Shown: in pieces, positions 44,689-53,842 of the stretch | Layout: every line of letters starts with the position of its first letter | Numbering within the stretch: the first letter of the stretch is position 1 | From: Lachnospiraceae bacterium | GTDB taxonomy: Bacteria > Bacillota > Clostridia > Lachnospirales > Anaerotignaceae | DNA: 64,000 bases | Reading direction: 5' to 3' | NCBI GenBank assembly: GCA_910576545.1 | Contig: CAJTKM010000010.1 | Location: forward strand, 39,307-103,306 | Notes under the pieces: model-generated | What the model was told of the DNA's origin: nothing | The model's database searches: none | What the model saw: only the letters and a program-made list of their open reading frames with translations | Program-made: the position numbers and the translations under genes

Positions 44689-44845
44689 ATCCACGTAGAA
44701 AAGCAGAGGATGCTCCTGTTTCACAAAAGAAAGAGGAAATACGATGCTTTTTTTGAAACCTGCTCTGACCGCACAGGGCGGGATGCGTGGATACGCGCAG
44801 AAAACGTTGTGAAAGAAAAGACAAAATGTAGGAGGTCAATGAGTT

Positions 44846-46192
44846 ATGAACGCTTATATGGCAAGTGTAGTTGAACAGGTTAAAAAACGCAATGCTGGCG
44901 AACCTGAATTCATCCAGACGGTTGAAGAAGTTTTCCACTCTATCGAAAAGGTAGTAGAGGCACATCCCGAATATGAAAAGGCTGGCCTGCTGGAAAGAAT
45001 GGTAGAGCCTGAAAGAGCTATTTCCTTCAGAGTAACATGGGTTGACGATGCTGGCAAGGTAAACGTGAACCGTGGCTTCAGAGTACAGTTCAACAGCGCA
45101 ATCGGGCCTTACAAGGGCGGTCTGCGTTTCCATCCTTCCGTATACATTGGCATCATTAAATTCCTGGGCTTTGAACAGATCTTCAAGAACAGCCTGACAG
45201 GTCTGCCTATCGGCGGCGGCAAGGGCGGTTCCGACTTCGACCCCAGAGGCAAGAGCGATATGGAAATCATGAGATTCTGCCAGGCTTTCATGACAGAACT
45301 TTACAGACATATCGGTCCCGACGTTGACGTTCCCGCTGGTGACATCGGCGTAGGCGGCAGAGAAATCGGCTATATGTACGGTCAGTACAAGAGAATCAAA
45401 GGCTGCTGGGAGAACGGCGTTCTGACAGGCAAGAACCTTGAATTCGGCGGTTCCCTGATCAGGCCCGAAGCAACAGGCTTTGGTGCTACATACTATGTAA
45501 ACGAAGTTCTGACACATCTGGGCGACACAATCCAGGGCAAGACTGTTGCAGTTTCCGGTTTCGGTAACGTAGCATGGGGCGTTGTTCAGAAAGTTGCTGA
45601 GCTGGGCGGCAAGGTTGTTACAGTTTCCGGTCCTGACGGCTATGTATACGATCCCGACGGTATCACAACACCCGAAAAGATCAACTACCTGCTGGAAATG
45701 AGATCTTCCGGCCGTGACCGTGCTCAGGATTATGCTGACAAATTCGGCGTAAAATTCGTTGCTAAAACAAAACCTTGGGAAGTTAAGGTTGACATCTGCA
45801 TGCCTTGTGCAACACAGAACGAAATCAACATGGAAGAAGCTGAAAAGATCGTTAACAACGGTACAAAATACTACATCGAAGTTGCTAACATGCCTACAAC
45901 AAACGAAGCACTGGCATTCATCCAGAGCAAAGGTCTGGTTGTTGGTCCTTCCAAGGCTGTTAACGCTGGCGGCGTAGCTGTATCCGCTCTGGAAATGGCT
46001 CAGAACTCCATGAGATATGGCTGGGATGCAGAAGAAGTTGACGCTAAACTGAAAGGCATCATGAAGAACATCCATAAAGTTTCTATGGAAGCTGCTGAAG
46101 AATATGGCCTGGGTTATGATTTGGTTGCGGGCGCAAACATCGCAGGCTTCAAGAAAGTTGCAGCTGCTATGATGGCTCAGGGTCTGGTATAA
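44846..46192 (+). CDS. gdhA: NADP-type glutamate dehydrogenase
   Basis: A hexameric-type glutamate dehydrogenase of 448 residues: KGGLRFHPSV, catalytic Lys in PIGGGKGGSDFDPRG, PAGDIGVGGREIGYMYGQY and the Rossmann motif VAVSGFGNVAWG. It links 2-oxoglutarate and ammonia to glutamate. Codon choice differs from neighbours: Arg is mostly AGA, Thr ACA, Val GTT, as expected for a very highly expressed gene. The start follows TAGGAGGTCAATGAGTT. Confidence 0.96.
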   Translation: MNAYMASVVEQVKKRNAGEPEFIQTVEEVFHSIEKVVEAHPEYEKAGLLERMVEPERAISFRVTWVDDAGKVNVNRGFRVQFNSAIGPYKGGLRFHPSVYIGIIKFLGFEQIFKNSLTGLPIGGGKGGSDFDPRGKSDMEIMRFCQAFMTELYRHIGPDVDVPAGDIGVGGREIGYMYGQYKRIKGCWENGVLTGKNLEFGGSLIRPEATGFGATYYVNEVLTHLGDTIQGKTVAVSGFGNVAWGVVQKVAELGGKVVTVSGPDGYVYDPDGITTPEKINYLLEMRSSGRDRAQDYADKFGVKFVAKTKPWEVKVDICMPCATQNEINMEEAEKIVNNGTKYYIEVANMPTTNEALAFIQSKGLVVGPSKAVNAGGVAVSALEMAQNSMRYGWDAEEVDAKLKGIMKNIHKVSMEAAEEYGLGYDLVAGANIAGFKKVAAAMMAQGLV

Positions 46193-46250
46193 TTCAACAC
46201 TTGTTTGACAGGTTCAATTGCAAGTTCAATTACACAAGACGATAACTCAG

Positions 46251-46276
46251 AAAGGGACGGTTTTACCGTCCCTTTT
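46251..46276. terminator. Terminator between gdhA and the convergent lipoprotein gene
   Basis: AAAGGGACGG (46251-46260), loop TTTTA, CCGTCCCTTTT (46266-46276). It can serve both converging genes. Confidence 0.85.
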
Positions 46277-46299
46277 CCTGTATCAATATATATTTATTT

Positions 46300-47157
46300 T
46301 TATGGGCGGTATACGCTGGTAACTTTCTGGAGACTGTTTTCTGAGCCGCACTGCTCGACATACGGACGGATTTCTTCGAACGCTTCTTTTTCGGAATCTG
46401 CATCGGAATAGAAATATGCCCATTGGGATAGCATGCTGTGCGCATAATTGCAGTGTATATTCGATGTGTAAATTTGCACGATGGGGTCGGTAATCCAGTT
46501 GCCCGTCTGCATTGCGCAGTCGCTGCGGTATGTAAAATATTGTTGTCCGTCTTTCACATAGATAATATTCAGGTTCAGTTCCATATATAATAAATCCGGG
46601 CTTGTAGGGATTCCAATTTCTTCGTTATAAGCCTGCTCGGCTTCGACCTTTTCAAAGTGGAAAAGCTCCAGATAAGCCTGCCGGATTTCTGATTCCTGTT
46701 CGCGGAACTGTTCCGGTACGAGGATGTTCAGCGTGTCATCTGCAAAAACAATCTGCTCTGCCAAAGGGGTTCCGTCTGCTGTTTCAATGGGGTTAAAGGC
46801 AAAATAATTTTTGCTGACGCGAATGGAGTTGCCATTTGGGGCAATCTCAAAGGGATAGCGCAGGTTATTTTCTGTGTATAAGGGCGTCCCTTCGCCGTCG
46901 ATATCCTGAAAATTATAGGCGTCCATACCGAAAGCGTTACAGTGTTCCTCCAACAAAGGGAATAACTGCTTGCTCCTGCCGGCAATTTCCAGATATTTTG
47001 CGGCATTGTCATTTTCCCCGCTGTATTGTATTTGTGTGCGGTAAAGATGGCGGGTTTCCTCCCACTTGGGGTCAGCTTTGGCAGATGGTTCCCCGTCCTG
47101 CCCGCAGGCGGAAAGCAGAAGTGCTGCTGCCAAAGTAATAAGGGTTAGTTTTTTCAT
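46300..47157 (-). CDS. Lipoprotein of unknown function
   Basis: A 285-residue lipoprotein: signal peptide with lipobox LTLITLAAALLLSAC (Cys at 18), then a soluble domain with no motif I recognise (KYLEIAGRSKQLFPLLEEHC; FEIAPNGNSIRVSKNYFAF; QAYLELFHFEKVEAEQAYNE). The start follows AGGAGGAAACGAA. Probably extracytoplasmic and DUF4825- or DUF4853-like at best; I assign no function. Confidence 0.75.
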   Translation of the reverse strand: MKKLTLITLAAALLLSACGQDGEPSAKADPKWEETRHLYRTQIQYSGENDNAAKYLEIAGRSKQLFPLLEEHCNAFGMDAYNFQDIDGEGTPLYTENNLRYPFEIAPNGNSIRVSKNYFAFNPIETADGTPLAEQIVFADDTLNILVPEQFREQESEIRQAYLELFHFEKVEAEQAYNEEIGIPTSPDLLYMELNLNIIYVKDGQQYFTYRSDCAMQTGNWITDPIVQIYTSNIHCNYAHSMLSQWAYFYSDADSEKEAFEEIRPYVEQCGSENSLQKVTSVYRP

Positions 47158-47189
47158 TTCGTTTCCTCCTATGTATAATATTTACAAAA

Positions 47190-47220
47190 GAAAACCCTTC
47201 CCAATGAATTGGAAAGGGTT
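47190..47220 (-). terminator. Terminator of the tRNA gene
   Basis: Minus-strand AACCCTTTCCaattcattGGGAAGGGTT followed by TTCTTTT, immediately after the tRNA 3' end. Confidence 0.85.
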
Positions 47221-47223
47221 GCG

Positions 47224-47297
<74 letters not shown>

Positions 47298-47397
47298 CCG
47301 AAAAATATTCTGTTTGGATAGTATACCTCAATTTGCGGCATTTGTCAACATTAAAATTTCATATAAAGTGCAACAAAAAGCGCGTATATCTGGCAAA

Positions 47398-48111
47398 TCA
47401 GATACCATCTTTATATTTTGTTTCCAGACGCTGCTTCCGTTCCTTCCAATCCGGCATGAGCTGTGTTAGAAGCGCATAAAACGCGGGGTTGTGGTTGGGG
47501 TGGACGAAGTGCAGAAGTTCATGCAGAATGACCTGCTCAATGCAGCCCTCGTCAGCCTTCATCAGCTGGAGGTTCAGGCGGATATTGCCGCCCGCCGCTG
47601 TGCAGCTCCCCCATATGCTGCGCATATTTCGTATTTTTACGACCGGAAACGGCACAGAATACGGCTCGGCGAGGGGATAAATGCGCGAAAGGATTTCGCT
47701 GAATTTTGGCACTGCCTGTGTTTTGAGCCAGGAAAGATACGCCTGCCGCAGTTCTGTCTGCTCGGAAAGGGAGGTAACCATATGCAGAGTGTCCCCCTCA
47801 AAAGCAAAGTATGGCGCGCCCTGTTCCAGCGAAAGCTGATAGGGCTGCCCGAGAAAATAGACCGTTTTGCCAGTGAAAAGCGTGCTGTCCGGCAGGTGGC
47901 TTCTCAGCTTTTCCATTTCCGCAAGATGCGTGATAATCCAAATGGATTTTGACTGTACAAATTCTTCAATGACGGAAAAAGGTACTTTTTTGCCTGCGGA
48001 AACCACAACGCGCCCCTGCTTATTGACGCGAAGGTTAATATATTTGACATCTTTGCGCAGCAACTCGTATTCGATTCCGACGCCTTGGTATTCTATGGTA
48101 TGCAGGGACAT
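47398..48111 (-). CDS. YgjP-like zinc metallopeptidase
   Basis: A 237-residue protein of the YgjP/DUF45 family. The zinc-binding helix is VILHELLHFVHPNHNPAFYA (HExxH-like with a downstream His), preceded by the typical VKYINLRVNKQGRVVVSAG strand pair and SIWGSCTAAGGNIRLNLQL. No signal peptide. Its natural substrate is unknown. Confidence 0.88.
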   Translation of the reverse strand: MSLHTIEYQGVGIEYELLRKDVKYINLRVNKQGRVVVSAGKKVPFSVIEEFVQSKSIWIITHLAEMEKLRSHLPDSTLFTGKTVYFLGQPYQLSLEQGAPYFAFEGDTLHMVTSLSEQTELRQAYLSWLKTQAVPKFSEILSRIYPLAEPYSVPFPVVKIRNMRSIWGSCTAAGGNIRLNLQLMKADEGCIEQVILHELLHFVHPNHNPAFYALLTQLMPDWKERKQRLETKYKDGI

Positions 48112-48231
48112 AATGGACCTCTTTCCTGAATATGCTTTTTCCCTCGACTGACATAAATGATATGCAGTATTATTTTACACGGGCAGCAGAAAAATGTCCA
48201 GTTTTTTATTCCTTTGCTGGAACAACGAAAA

Positions 48232-48255
48232 GTCCCCGGGTTTACCGGGGACAAA
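48232..48255 (-). terminator. Terminator of the Cys-rich protein gene
   Basis: Minus-strand GTCCCCGGtaaacCCGGGGAC followed by TTTT, 30 bases after the stop at 48287. Confidence 0.85.
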
Positions 48256-48286
48256 ATGGTGGATTTGGTGATGGGAAAATCGGATG

Positions 48287-49390
48287 TTATCTGCCGCAGG
48301 TGTTGCAGCCGTTTGTGCTGTTGTTTCCGCAGGAATTACATGTGCCGCAGCTGCCGCCGTTGCATGTGCCGCAGCCGTTGCAGTCTGTTGCGCCTGCTAC
48401 ATTACTGATAACACAGTTCGAGGAACCGAAAACAGGGCCAAAGCCACAGCAGGACTTCGGTGCAGCGGAGGGAGAAAACATATCCATCGGGAAACGGATA
48501 TTTTCGAAATCCGCGCAGGGATCGCCCGCGCTGCCAACAGCTGTGCAGCTTTCCGGCAGGCATCTGCCAAGGGAATTTACCATCATGTTTACGGTGCGGT
48601 ACAGTTTTACGATGCTGAACAGACCAATCGTGACATTGACAGCCACAGGCGCGCCCATTGCCGCATCGCCACAGCCGCAGCCGTCATTGCAGCCGCCGTT
48701 GCAGCCACAGCCGCAGCCACAGCCACAGTTGCAGGGGCTGCATGTGGGGTATCTCAGGTCAGCCGCCAGCGCGATTGCTTTGCCTTCTGCTACAACGAAC
48801 GGCCCGCCGTTGGAGTTGCCGCAGCAGTCGTAGAGGTCAGTCGTTGTTGTAACCTCGGCTTCTGTGGAGCCAAACAGCGTTACACGCATATTGTATGCGT
48901 TCGTAGCATTGATGCAGCCAATCGGGCAGCCATCTGCGCGCTGGAATTCCAGCATATATTTGAAAACGTATTTCAGTTCCAAATCCCAGCAGCCTTTCTG
49001 GAGGGGATTGGCTTTCTTCCGCAGGATGTCGATGCGTTCCAGCTCCAGATCATGGATGCTGACATCAGCGGCGTTGCAGGGGGGCACGATGATGTCGCCC
49101 TCGCAAAGCATTTCGTTGCAGTTGGGTACGGCGTTTTTCGCAGCGCGCGCGGGTCCGAGAATGTCAGCAGTCAGACATTTCTGGATACGGCACTGGTCAA
49201 AGATTTTCTGCGCAATGATGCAGGTTTCACCCTTCGTTGCATCCTCTCCGCCGACACAGCCGCAGTCACAACCGCAGTTGTTGTTGCAGCCGTTGTTGCA
49301 GTTGTTGTTGCAGCCATTGTTGCATCCGTTGTTGCAGTCGTTGCAGCTGTTGCAGTTCCTTGCACTTAAATCAAATTCAAAAGCTCCCAT
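48287..49390 (-). CDS. Cysteine/asparagine-rich, probably spore-surface protein
   Basis: A 367-residue protein with three Cys-rich low-complexity blocks: near the N-terminus (CNNGCNNGCNNNCNNGC), in the middle (CSPCNCGCGCGCGCNGGC) and at the C-terminus (CNGCGTCNGGSCGTCNSCG). Two ordinary domains lie between them, one with LELERIDILRKKANPLQKG and one with VAVNVTIGLFSIVKLYRTV. Such Cys-rich repeats are usual in disulfide-linked spore coat or exosporium proteins, but I do not recognise a named family. It could instead bind metals. The start follows AGGAGGCTGTCAAA. Confidence 0.7.
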   Translation of the reverse strand: MGAFEFDLSARNCNSCNDCNNGCNNGCNNNCNNGCNNNCGCDCGCVGGEDATKGETCIIAQKIFDQCRIQKCLTADILGPARAAKNAVPNCNEMLCEGDIIVPPCNAADVSIHDLELERIDILRKKANPLQKGCWDLELKYVFKYMLEFQRADGCPIGCINATNAYNMRVTLFGSTEAEVTTTTDLYDCCGNSNGGPFVVAEGKAIALAADLRYPTCSPCNCGCGCGCGCNGGCNDGCGCGDAAMGAPVAVNVTIGLFSIVKLYRTVNMMVNSLGRCLPESCTAVGSAGDPCADFENIRFPMDMFSPSAAPKSCCGFGPVFGSSNCVISNVAGATDCNGCGTCNGGSCGTCNSCGNNSTNGCNTCGR

Positions 49391-49450
49391 TTTGACAGCC
49401 TCCTTTAATTTGTTTGTTTCTTCTACATACTATGTAACGGGGGGAAATGG

Positions 49451-50026
49451 GTGACTGCATGGCTGGACTTTTTTGCAAACACATTCTGTTCCCGTTTTTG
49501 GCTGCGGTGCTTTACAGACGAGCTTCCCTTTGGTATGATTTTGGAAGAAAGCGAGGGGGATTATTTGAAGGATTTGCTGGAACATGCAATGATTACAGCG
49601 GCAGGCGCACATATGGGGCAGCTGGATAAGGGAGGTCAGCCGTATATCCTGCACCCAATCCGCGTGATGCTGCAATGCGGGAGCATGGAGGAAAGAGCCG
49701 CTGCTCTGCTGCATGATGTTTTGGAGGACACGCCGCTGACTGCCGCGGAGCTGGCAGCGGAGGGATTCCCGCGGGAGGTTTTGGAGGCGGTGGTCTGCCT
49801 GACAAGGGTGAGGGACGAGGACTATGCCGTATATATTGAGCGGGTCTGCGGGAACAGGCTGGCGGCGGCGGTCAAACTGGCAGACCTGACAGACAATATG
49901 GATTTGAACCGCCTGCCGGGACTGACACAACGAGATTTTCAGCGTTTAGAGCGTTATATCCGCGCAAAACGACGTGTAGAACAGGCGTTGGAGGAATGGG
50001 ACGAAAGAGGAGATAAGCATGGGTGA
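49451..50026 (+). CDS. HD-domain phosphohydrolase (MESH1/SpoT-like)
   Basis: A 191-residue protein with the HD signature of RelA/SpoT-type hydrolases: HAMITAAGAHMGQLDKGGQP, YILHPIRVML, AAALLHDVLEDT and AAAVKLADLTDNMDLNR. The synthetase domain is absent, as in small (p)ppGpp hydrolases. The GTG at 49451 has GGGGGG 9 bases upstream; an internal ATG at 49535 has no clear site. It overlaps the next gene by 8 bases. Confidence 0.83.
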   Translation: MTAWLDFFANTFCSRFWLRCFTDELPFGMILEESEGDYLKDLLEHAMITAAGAHMGQLDKGGQPYILHPIRVMLQCGSMEERAAALLHDVLEDTPLTAAELAAEGFPREVLEAVVCLTRVRDEDYAVYIERVCGNRLAAAVKLADLTDNMDLNRLPGLTQRDFQRLERYIRAKRRVEQALEEWDERGDKHG

Positions 50027-50747
50027 ATGGACGAAAGAACGCTATGAGAGCTTCCGAAAAGAACTTTTTGCACAGGCAGAGCCGGAATTTGCCCGATTTC
50101 AGGCTAAGTTGCTGCGTTCGGATTTGCCTGTTATTGGGCTTCGTACACCCTTCCTGCGGAAAACGGCGAAGGAACTGGTAAAGGACGATGGGGAGGCATT
50201 TCTGCGGTTCTGCGGCAGGGATACCTATGAGGAACGTCTGCTGTATGGGCTTGTGGCAGCGGCCCTGCCTGTGCCGTATGAGGTTTTTCTGGGATACTGC
50301 GATGTTTATGTGGAGGATGTGGTGGAAAACTGGGCGCATTGTGATGTGTTCTGCTCCTCCCTGAAAAAACGCCTGAAAGGGCATGAAGCGGATTTTTTCG
50401 GATACATTCAAAAATACCTTGCGTCAGAAAGTTCGTGGGCGGTAAGAGTGGGGTTGGTTGTAATGCTGGAATATTACCTGACGGCAGATGATTTGCGGGA
50501 AAGCCTGCGGCGGACGGGGGAAGTCCGGTCGGATTTTTATTATGTACGCATGGCGCAGGCGTGGCTTTTGGCAACAGCCTGGGCAAAAGATCCGCAGACA
50601 ACGCGGGAAATGCTGGAGAATCTTCCCCTGGAGGAATGGATTTACCGGAAATTTGTGCAGAAGGCATGCGAATCCTATCGGGTAACGTCGGAAGATAAGG
50701 CATGGCTGCGGGAGTCGGTTGGAAAAAGGAATTTTTCACAGATTTGA
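50019..50747 (+). CDS. AlkD-like DNA alkylation repair protein
   Basis: A HEAT-repeat protein of 242 residues like AlkD DNA glycosylases: LPVIGLRTPFLRKTAKELVK, YEERLLYGLVAAAL, VENWAHCDVFCSSLKK and SSWAVRVGLVVMLEYYL. AlkD enzymes remove alkylated purines; the conserved Trp and Asp of the WxxCD segment are present. Co-translated with the HD gene. Confidence 0.85.
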   Translation: MGEWTKERYESFRKELFAQAEPEFARFQAKLLRSDLPVIGLRTPFLRKTAKELVKDDGEAFLRFCGRDTYEERLLYGLVAAALPVPYEVFLGYCDVYVEDVVENWAHCDVFCSSLKKRLKGHEADFFGYIQKYLASESSWAVRVGLVVMLEYYLTADDLRESLRRTGEVRSDFYYVRMAQAWLLATAWAKDPQTTREMLENLPLEEWIYRKFVQKACESYRVTSEDKAWLRESVGKRNFSQI

Positions 50748-50781
50748 AAAAGGATTCCCAGCCGCTGCGCGTCGATAAGCA

Positions 50782-50810
50782 TTGCTTTTCCGGCGAAAAT
50801 GGTGTATGCT
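50782..50810 (+). promoter_or_regulatory. Promoter of the sulfite-reductase-like gene
   Basis: TTGCTT (50782-50787), 17-base spacer, TATGCT (50805-50810), about 70 bases before the start. Confidence 0.6.
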
Positions 50811-50881
50811 GAAAAGGGAGGAAGCCTTCTTTGATACATCGTAAAAAATGGAAAAAGAAAAGAACAACTGGAGGGATTTGG

Positions 50882-51805
50882 ATGGGCGTTACAGTCAGTG
50901 CAGATGAAATCAAAAGAGAAAAAGGATTAGGTTTTTTGCATAATAAAGGAACAGATAATTTTTCCGGACGTGTTATCACGAGGAATGGGAAGATTACGGC
51001 TGCTGAGAGCCGCCGCATCGCGGAGGCGGCGGAGAAATTCGGCAATGGTGAGCTTGCAATGACAACACGCCTGACGGTTGAGGTGCAGGGAATTCCCTTT
51101 GAAAATATTGAGCCCTTCCGGGAATACCTTGCGGAAGCTGGTCTGATGACAGGCGGTACAGGGGCAAAGGTGCGTCCCATTGTCTGCTGCAAGGGAACAA
51201 CATGTGTATTTGGTTTGCTGGATTCCTATGGTCTGAGCGAAGAAATTCATAACCGTTTCTTTATTGGGTATAATGACGTAAAGCTGCCGCATAAGTTCAA
51301 AATTGCAGTAGGCGGCTGCCCGAACAATTGTGTAAAGCCGGACCTGAATGATTTGGGTATCGTAGGGCAGAGGGTGCCGAAATTCGACGAGGAGAAATGC
51401 AGGTCCTGCAAGAATTGTGTGATTGCGAAGGGCTGTCCGATTGGCGCGGCAACGAAGCCGGAGGGCGGAAAATTACAGCTGGATACAGAGCTTTGTAACC
51501 ATTGCGGACGTTGTGCATCGAAATGTCCGTTCCATGCGTTTGACGAAGGGACATATGGCTACCGCGTATATATCGGCGGGCGCTGGGGTAAAAAAACGGC
51601 GTATGGCCAGCCTTTGAAGAAGATTTTTACGGATAAGGACGAAGTGCTTGCGATTGTGGAAAAGGCGATACTGCTGTTCCGTGAGCAGGGGCAGGCGGGC
51701 GAGCGCTTTGCGGATACCATCAAGCGGATTGGGTTTGAGAATGTGCAGGAGCAGCTGCTTGGCAGCGGGCTGCTGGAGCGGAAGGCTGAGATTTTGAAGG
51801 ATTAA
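50882..51805 (+). CDS. Siroheme-dependent sulfite/nitrite reductase-like iron-sulfur protein
   Basis: A 307-residue redox protein. It has a ferredoxin-like half-domain (ELAMTTRLTVEVQGIPFENI), siroheme/4Fe-4S cysteines (CCKGTTCVFG and VGGCPNNCVKPDLNDLG), then two 4Fe-4S ferredoxin motifs (CRSCKNCVIAKGCP; CNHCGRCASKCP). This resembles AsrC, the catalytic subunit of anaerobic sulfite reductase, and related single-subunit reductases. AsrA and AsrB partners are not beside it. Four genes for tetrapyrrole and siroheme synthesis follow, which supports a siroheme cofactor. Confidence 0.85.
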   Translation: MGVTVSADEIKREKGLGFLHNKGTDNFSGRVITRNGKITAAESRRIAEAAEKFGNGELAMTTRLTVEVQGIPFENIEPFREYLAEAGLMTGGTGAKVRPIVCCKGTTCVFGLLDSYGLSEEIHNRFFIGYNDVKLPHKFKIAVGGCPNNCVKPDLNDLGIVGQRVPKFDEEKCRSCKNCVIAKGCPIGAATKPEGGKLQLDTELCNHCGRCASKCPFHAFDEGTYGYRVYIGGRWGKKTAYGQPLKKIFTDKDEVLAIVEKAILLFREQGQAGERFADTIKRIGFENVQEQLLGSGLLERKAEILKD

Positions 51806-52015
51806 AAGATTAAAACCGCGGGGCTTTGCCCCACACCCCACAAGGGGCAACCGACCCTTGACCCGTCTGCCGCAAAACTGCGTTTTGCGGAGGGATATTG
51901 GGGCTGGATTAACCAACCGCATAAAATGCGGTTGGAAAATAAAGTTTAGGGTCAAGCCCTTTTCAAAGGGCTTGCGAGGTTTGGGGCAGAGCCCCAAGGT
52001 CTTAATCTTTTGCAG
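51806..52015. repeat. Modular palindromic repeat on the chromosome, copy 9
   Basis: Modules: GGGGCtttGCCCC, AAGGGgcaaccgaCCCTT, GCAAAACtgCGTTTTGC, CCAACCGCATaaaATGCGGTTGG, AAAGTTTAGGGTCAAGCCC with GGGCTTGC, and TTTGGGGCagaGCCCCAA. The 51939-51975 part is identical over about 35 bases to the ICE copy at 102-140. Confidence 0.8.
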
Positions 52016-52073
52016 ATTTGAAAATGCGGGCAGGGCGTAAGCCCTGCCTGTTTTGTGGAAAGGAAGGACGCGA

Positions 52074-53219
52074 ATGAACTGCGTTAGCGTGACATACCGT
52101 ACCGCGCCGCTTTGGGTGCGTGAAAAAGCCGCGTTCCACAGGGAACAGCTTGCGGCATTTTATCATGCCGCCCGGGAATCCGGTATTTCGGAATGCGTGC
52201 TTTTGAGCACCTGCAACCGTACAGAGCTTTTTTTCTGCGGGAAGACGCAGGAGGACTGCCGTATGGCGGAAAACCTGCTTGCCCGCGAATGCGGCACGCC
52301 TTTGGCGGAACTGCTCCCCTATTTTCGTATCTATCAGGGAGAGGGTGCGGCGAGGCATTTGTTCCGTGTGGCCAGCGGCATTGATTCCATGCTGATGGGC
52401 GAGGACGAAATTCTTGGGCAGGTCAAGGAGGCGTTCGCGTACGCGGCGGACTGCGGCATGACGGGCTACGAACTGAATACAGTATTCCGCGCAGCGGTGA
52501 CGTGGGCAAAAAAAATCAAAACAGAAACAATGCTTTCAAAAACATCTGTTTCCATTGCGACATTGGCGGCAAATGAAGTGTTCCGTCTGCCCGGTACAGA
52601 GAAAAACGTGCTGATAATCGGTGCATCTGGCAAGATGGGAATGACGGTGATGAAAAACCTTGCCTGCCGTGAAACTGTCCGCATTTTTGGCACATTCCGC
52701 AGTCACAATGCCCTGCTGACACAGGCGGCGGGCAAGGCGGACGCAACGTTGATTCCTTATGAGGAGCGTTATGCCTGTATGGACAAAATGGACGCAGTTA
52801 TCAGTGCAACCTCCAGCCCGCATTATACGGTGACGAAAAAGCAGTTGGAGCCAGCTTTGCGGCGGGAAAAAGAACGACTGTTTTTGGATATCTCAGTGCC
52901 GCCGGATATAGACAGAGAGATTCAGACACTGCCGGGCGTACACCTGCGGAACATCGATGCGTTTCGGGAACTTGCAAAGACAAACAATGACCTGAAACAG
53001 CAGGAGGCGGTACAGGCGGAAAGAATGATTGAACAGGGGCTGGACGAATGGAAACGCGATGTACTGCTGCACGGATTTTTGCCGGAACTGCCCGCTGTAA
53101 AGGCGAAAATGGCGGAAATACCGTTTGAAAAGCTGGTTTACAGGGCGAAGGCGGATATGGATGCGGGGCAGTTTGAGGCTCTGCTGGCTGTCCTGCGGGG
53201 AATGGAGGAGGAGCGATGA
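52074..53219 (+). CDS. hemA: Glutamyl-tRNA reductase
   Basis: First committed step of C5-pathway tetrapyrrole synthesis: glutamyl-tRNA to glutamate-1-semialdehyde. The 381-residue protein has the catalytic Cys in LLSTCNRTELF (about 46), GEDEILGQVKEAF and the NADPH site VLIIGASGKMGMTV. The start at 52074 follows AGGAAGGACGCGA; a short upstream extension to 52053 lacks a site. Opens a tightly packed operon. Confidence 0.95.
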   Translation: MNCVSVTYRTAPLWVREKAAFHREQLAAFYHAARESGISECVLLSTCNRTELFFCGKTQEDCRMAENLLARECGTPLAELLPYFRIYQGEGAARHLFRVASGIDSMLMGEDEILGQVKEAFAYAADCGMTGYELNTVFRAAVTWAKKIKTETMLSKTSVSIATLAANEVFRLPGTEKNVLIIGASGKMGMTVMKNLACRETVRIFGTFRSHNALLTQAAGKADATLIPYEERYACMDKMDAVISATSSPHYTVTKKQLEPALRREKERLFLDISVPPDIDREIQTLPGVHLRNIDAFRELAKTNNDLKQQEAVQAERMIEQGLDEWKRDVLLHGFLPELPAVKAKMAEIPFEKLVYRAKADMDAGQFEALLAVLRGMEEER

Positions 53220-53842
53220 GCTATTTCCCTTTTTTTATGGAGATTGCCGGAAAGGGCTGCCTGATTGCTGGCGGAGGGTCGGTGGCATTGCGCAAGGCGG
53301 AAAAGCTGCTGCCCTTTGGCGTACGCATCATGGCGGTCGCGCCCATGTTCTGCGAAGAATTTCGGGAACTGGATGGCGTGCGGCGAGTAGAGCGCCCGTT
53401 TATGCCGGAGGATTTGGAAGGAATGATGTTTGTAATTGGAGCGACGAACGACAGCGCGGTAAATGCTGAGATTTCCCGCCTTTGCAGGGAGCGGGGGATT
53501 CCGGTAAATATTGTGGACGACAGGGAGAACTGTACGTTTTTTTTCCCCGCACTGGTGAAGCGGGGGGATTTTGTGGCGGGATTTTCTTCAGGCGGGAACA
53601 GCCCGCTTGCCGCACGATATATTCGGGAAAAGGCAGAAGAAAGCATACCGCTGCATTTTGAGGAAACCGTCGCGCTTTTGGGCGCGTTTCGGGAGCGCGC
53701 AAAGCGGGAAATTCCCGACGGGCGGGAGCGGGAAAAGGCTTTCCGCCGCCTGTTTGCGCTGGCTTTGGAGGGGAACGGCAATGTTACAGAAATGGATTTG
53801 GAAAACCTGTTGAAAGGAGAGCGCCATGAAAAAGACACTTAA
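53216..53842 (+). CDS. Precorrin-2 dehydrogenase / sirohydrochlorin ferrochelatase
   Basis: A 208-residue SirC/Met8-type protein: FMEIAGKGCLIAGGGSVALR (NAD site), VIGATNDSAVNAEISRLCRE, FFFPALVKRGDFVAGFSSGG and SPLAARYIREKAEE. It oxidises precorrin-2 to sirohydrochlorin and may insert iron. Its start overlaps the hemA stop as ATGA, and its end overlaps hemC by 17 bases. Confidence 0.9.
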   Translation: MSYFPFFMEIAGKGCLIAGGGSVALRKAEKLLPFGVRIMAVAPMFCEEFRELDGVRRVERPFMPEDLEGMMFVIGATNDSAVNAEISRLCRERGIPVNIVDDRENCTFFFPALVKRGDFVAGFSSGGNSPLAARYIREKAEESIPLHFEETVALLGAFRERAKREIPDGREREKAFRRLFALALEGNGNVTEMDLENLLKGERHEKDT

